DNA of 43,311 nt from Chamaesiphon sp031376885 (GTDB lineage Bacteria > Cyanobacteriota > Cyanobacteriia > Cyanobacteriales > Chamaesiphonaceae), in assembly GCA_031376885.1 (NCBI GenBank), contig JANMEL010000183.1:1-43311 (forward strand), written 5' to 3'. Of the stretch, positions 40,972 to 43,311 are shown in pieces (position 1 is the first letter of the stretch; the number at the start of each line of letters is the position of its first letter). Below the pieces are notes generated by a model. That model was given only the letters and a program-made list of their open reading frames with translations, did not search any database and was not told the origin of the DNA. A program made the position numbers and the translations under genes.

Positions 40972-42399
40972 ATGAGAATACTAATTCTTGATTCAGACAA
41001 ATCTCCTAAATCTATTAAAAATAGCTTCGATCGATTATTGGAAGTAGATAATTCTGAAATTAGTAAAATACCTTTACCAAAAGAAGATTCGGAAGAAAAA
41101 TATTTATTCAATAGAATAAGTTATGAAGATCTAGGATTAGAGGTATTAGTATGTCCATGTCCATTTGCTGCTCAGAAGTTTTTAATTAAAGACACAGAAC
41201 ATTTTGATATTATTTTTGTAAATATTAATCTTACAAGTCATAGTATTCATAAAGGTGAAGAGGAAGCTCCAAAACTAGCAGGCTTACTTTTCGCAATGGC
41301 ATTTATAGATCGATCGCAGACATTTGTGAGAATCTACACAACAAATCATTCTCGGATGATGCGAACTAGTGTAGACTATGACTACTTTAAGTCAATTATT
41401 GCTGGATGGTCTAACAACTTATTAGGCGGTCAACTTAAATTTATATCTTTGAGACTAGAATATTGCGTCAGATATTTTTATGCAGAAATTAGTAGCTGTA
41501 TTTTTTCAAAAAATAATGATAATACTTGGGTAGAACAAGTTTTACTGAAAAAGATAACATTGGATTCATACTTGAGTATAGCTAAATTTAGTTACCCAGA
41601 TTCTCAAGATCCAAAGAACGTTACTTTGGATCACGGCATGGGTAGAAGTAGTGAAATTAAGATTGAATTAATATACAAACTCATAGAAAAAGAAAATCAA
41701 TATATTTTTGCGGCTAAGACTCTAGGCAAAAATTGTGGTCATGCAACAGTGAGATATATTTTTGCTAACTTAGTTCACGAAAGAGACTTAGAAAAATGCT
41801 TGGAAAAATTCAAAAGTAAAGAAATTTTAGATATTTTTAAGCATATATCTTCTTGTTTTGACATTAGTGATATTGAGGAGGCAATAGAATATATTTCTAC
41901 AGCCACATCAAAAGAGGAGTATCAAAAGTGTTATAGATTTGACATCTGTGAATTATTTAAAAGCCAGGATAACAACCAACAATCATATATTTACTGCTTA
42001 TGGCAAAATTCAGAACAGCGAGAATTATTCTTGTCGGAGTTAAAGCAAAACATAACCAGCATTTTAATTAAAAATAATGACGAAAACCAATATTTTAATC
42101 CTGATGTTAGGTCTACAACTATAGATGGACAAAATCTAACAATAGATAGATTCGATGGAAAAAAAATTGTGATCACTGGCAATAGACAAGATACAATGTA
42201 TTTAGAACAACTAGCCGAAGGTGGTAGCTGTACAGATATAATCAATAAATTAAAAAATATAGTAACTGACTTAGAACTAGTTGGTTCAAATGGTTCTCGA
42301 AAACTGATACCATCGGGAGGTATTGTCGATCAAAATCGAAAGAATTATACTGTACAATTAATAATTACTCTAAGAAATTTACCAAAAGAACATAACTAA
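40972..42399 (+). CDS. Unknown protein with pseudo-receiver N-terminus
   Basis: 475 residues from ATG 40972, one base after the preceding stop and preceded by GGGA; ATG 40960 would overlap it by 11 bases. Residues 1-135 resemble a response-regulator receiver: MRILILDSD at the start and FDIIFVNINL where the phospho-Asp is expected, here Asn, followed by RIYTTNHS in the Thr/Lys region. The other ~340 residues have no domain I recognise (HGMGRSSEIKIELIYKLIEK, GKKIVITGNRQDTMYLEQLA). With the preceding gene it forms a two-component-like pair whose phosphotransfer residues are missing. AT-rich like its neighbour. Confidence 0.5.
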   Translation: MRILILDSDKSPKSIKNSFDRLLEVDNSEISKIPLPKEDSEEKYLFNRISYEDLGLEVLVCPCPFAAQKFLIKDTEHFDIIFVNINLTSHSIHKGEEEAPKLAGLLFAMAFIDRSQTFVRIYTTNHSRMMRTSVDYDYFKSIIAGWSNNLLGGQLKFISLRLEYCVRYFYAEISSCIFSKNNDNTWVEQVLLKKITLDSYLSIAKFSYPDSQDPKNVTLDHGMGRSSEIKIELIYKLIEKENQYIFAAKTLGKNCGHATVRYIFANLVHERDLEKCLEKFKSKEILDIFKHISSCFDISDIEEAIEYISTATSKEEYQKCYRFDICELFKSQDNNQQSYIYCLWQNSEQRELFLSELKQNITSILIKNNDENQYFNPDVRSTTIDGQNLTIDRFDGKKIVITGNRQDTMYLEQLAEGGSCTDIINKLKNIVTDLELVGSNGSRKLIPSGGIVDQNRKNYTVQLIITLRNLPKEHN

Positions 42400-42409
42400 A
42401 GTTAGCAAT

Positions 42410-43204
42410 ATGAATGACTATATGAGTGCGATGGAACGACAATTTGGCATGTGGGGTAGAGCAGGACAAGATAAAATTAATTCTGCTCATGTTGCTGTAG
42501 GTGGTGTTGGAGGAATTGGAGCAATTTCTGCCTTGATGTTAGCTAAAGCTGGAGTTGGAAAAATCAGTATTTGCGATCGAGATAGTTATGGAATAGAGAA
42601 CATTGTCGAACAAGTCTTTGCAACCTATGACACTATTGATGAAGAGAAAATTGTTGCTGCCAAGCGTGAGATGACACGCCATAATAAATTCGCTGATATT
42701 AATGGATTCACTGGAGATTTGAGTGATGAATCAACAGCCATGAAGCTGATTGAGGGAGCAGATATTCTGATCTCCGGTGTTGATAATGCCAAAGCTAGAA
42801 TCATGTTGGGGAAGGTATGCGCGAAACAAAATATTCCAATGATTGTGTCTGCTAATATTGGCTGGAGCATTTTGCATACTGTCTACTTTCCTGGGCAAAA
42901 TAACTATGGTTCGATCTGGAAAGATGTTGATGGATTGAAGTGGGAAGATGGGTTTCCAGATATGACTGACACCTTAACAGTAGAAATAGTTGAAAAAGAG
43001 TGGGATATTTGGGTTACAGCCTTATCTCGTTTTGAGCCAGACTGCTTGAGAAAATTTATTACAGAAAAAACATCTTATTACTGGTATGCAGCTCCTCAAG
43101 CATATTTTGCCGCATCACTAGGAATTACAGATGCACTAAAAATTATAGTTGGAAGTCAGGATCTCTTCAGCGGCTCTCCCGCTAGTATGGGGAAAATCGG
43201 GTAA
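42410..43204 (+). CDS. ThiF/HesA/MoeB-family E1-like adenylating protein
   Basis: 264 residues. E1-type Rossmann fold: ERQFGMWGRAGQDKINSAHV with the conserved Arg-containing lead, the nucleotide loop GGVGGIG near 31-37, ICDRDSYGIENIVEQVFATY in place of the usual DxDxVxxSNLxRQ, and LISGVDNAKARIML matching the DNxxxR motif. No zinc-type CxxC pairs and no obvious catalytic Cys segment are seen. These proteins adenylate the C-terminus of a ubiquitin-like protein or peptide. It lies 10 bases after the pseudo-receiver gene. Its partner would be expected downstream, outside the window. Confidence 0.75.
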   Translation: MNDYMSAMERQFGMWGRAGQDKINSAHVAVGGVGGIGAISALMLAKAGVGKISICDRDSYGIENIVEQVFATYDTIDEEKIVAAKREMTRHNKFADINGFTGDLSDESTAMKLIEGADILISGVDNAKARIMLGKVCAKQNIPMIVSANIGWSILHTVYFPGQNNYGSIWKDVDGLKWEDGFPDMTDTLTVEIVEKEWDIWVTALSRFEPDCLRKFITEKTSYYWYAAPQAYFAASLGITDALKIIVGSQDLFSGSPASMGKIG

Positions 43205-43240
43205 AATGTAGCGATAGCGGAATTTTACCCCCTTTTTAAT

Positions 43241-43311
43241 ATGAGTTTTAGTATAGATCCTTTATTGAAGTTACCGAATGTTGTTGCTGCAAACTATTCG
43301 AGTACATTAGA
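43241..43311 (+). CDS. Start of a gene truncated by the window end
   Basis: ATG 43241 opens a frame of 23 full codons to the window end, reading SFSIDPLLKLPNVVAANYS. It lies 36 bases after the E1-like gene on the same strand, so it is probably the next operon member. Too short to identify. Confidence 0.45.
   Translation, partial: MSFSIDPLLKLPNVVAANYSSTL

Noticed and set aside
1..43311. CRISPR arrays, tRNA or rRNA genes
   Set aside because: No regularly spaced short repeats with unique spacers outside coding repeats, no cloverleaf and no rRNA-like conserved stretch were seen.

Overview
The window looks cyanobacterial. The evidence is the frequent HIP1-type GCGATCGC and nested CGATCGATCG motifs, a type I secretion operon with an embedded peptidyl-prolyl isomerase, a zeta-toxin/HigA graveyard, and several STAND NTPases. 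I cannot name a genus. No rRNA, tRNA or CRISPR array was seen. All calls come from reading motifs by eye; no database search was run.

Layout. (1) 1-7425: the 3' part of a giant + strand gene for a mosaic extracellular protein: carbohydrate-binding-like segments, an SQ-rich repeat block, an HELGH zinc-protease site, an Ig-like domain, eleven PKD domains and a repetitive beta-rich C-terminus. The SQ block is the codon-for-codon antisense of a complete-looking pentapeptide-repeat ORF. (2) 7426-7947: gene remnant and hairpins. (3) 7948-13578 (-): type I secretion operon: HlyD-like adaptor, PpiC-like isomerase, and an ABC exporter with a cyclic-nucleotide-binding-like domain and a catalytically dead C39-like domain. 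(4) 13600-14788: debris, with a MITE-like inverted repeat, a frameshifted HigA antitoxin remnant, a zeta-toxin remnant and tandem palindromes.

(5) 14789-29189: an immunity-like region. It holds a small helical protein paired with a membrane NACHT protein (both carry a similar Q-rich QAG[RQ]D motif), a SWIM zinc-finger protein, an NB-ARC/TPR STAND protein, and a - strand trio built from shuffled modules: nucleoside phosphorylase-SEFIR/TIR, degenerate phosphorylase-TPR-Gre-like-PIN, and SEFIR/TIR followed by a frame-shifted HEAT-like tail.

(6) 29466-43311 (+): a long, mostly tightly packed run of genes. It encodes a complete branched-chain-amino-acid-type (Liv/HAAT) uptake ABC transporter (two permeases, a fused double ATPase, a binding protein). 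Nested within it are an AAA ATPase/TOPRIM-like pair and a set of azol(in)e RiPP (TOMM) genes: a candidate precursor peptide, an E1-like/leader-binding cyclodehydratase partner, a YcaO with a C-terminal PxPxP, and a SagB-type dehydrogenase. It continues into a degenerate histidine-kinase-like protein, a pseudo-receiver protein, a second ThiF-type E1 and a truncated gene.

The two most promising candidates for something undescribed are the Liv-transporter/TOMM/pseudo-two-component/E1 locus and the phosphorylase-TIR-PIN trio. The antisense pentapeptide origin of part of the giant surface protein is a third, different kind of novelty.
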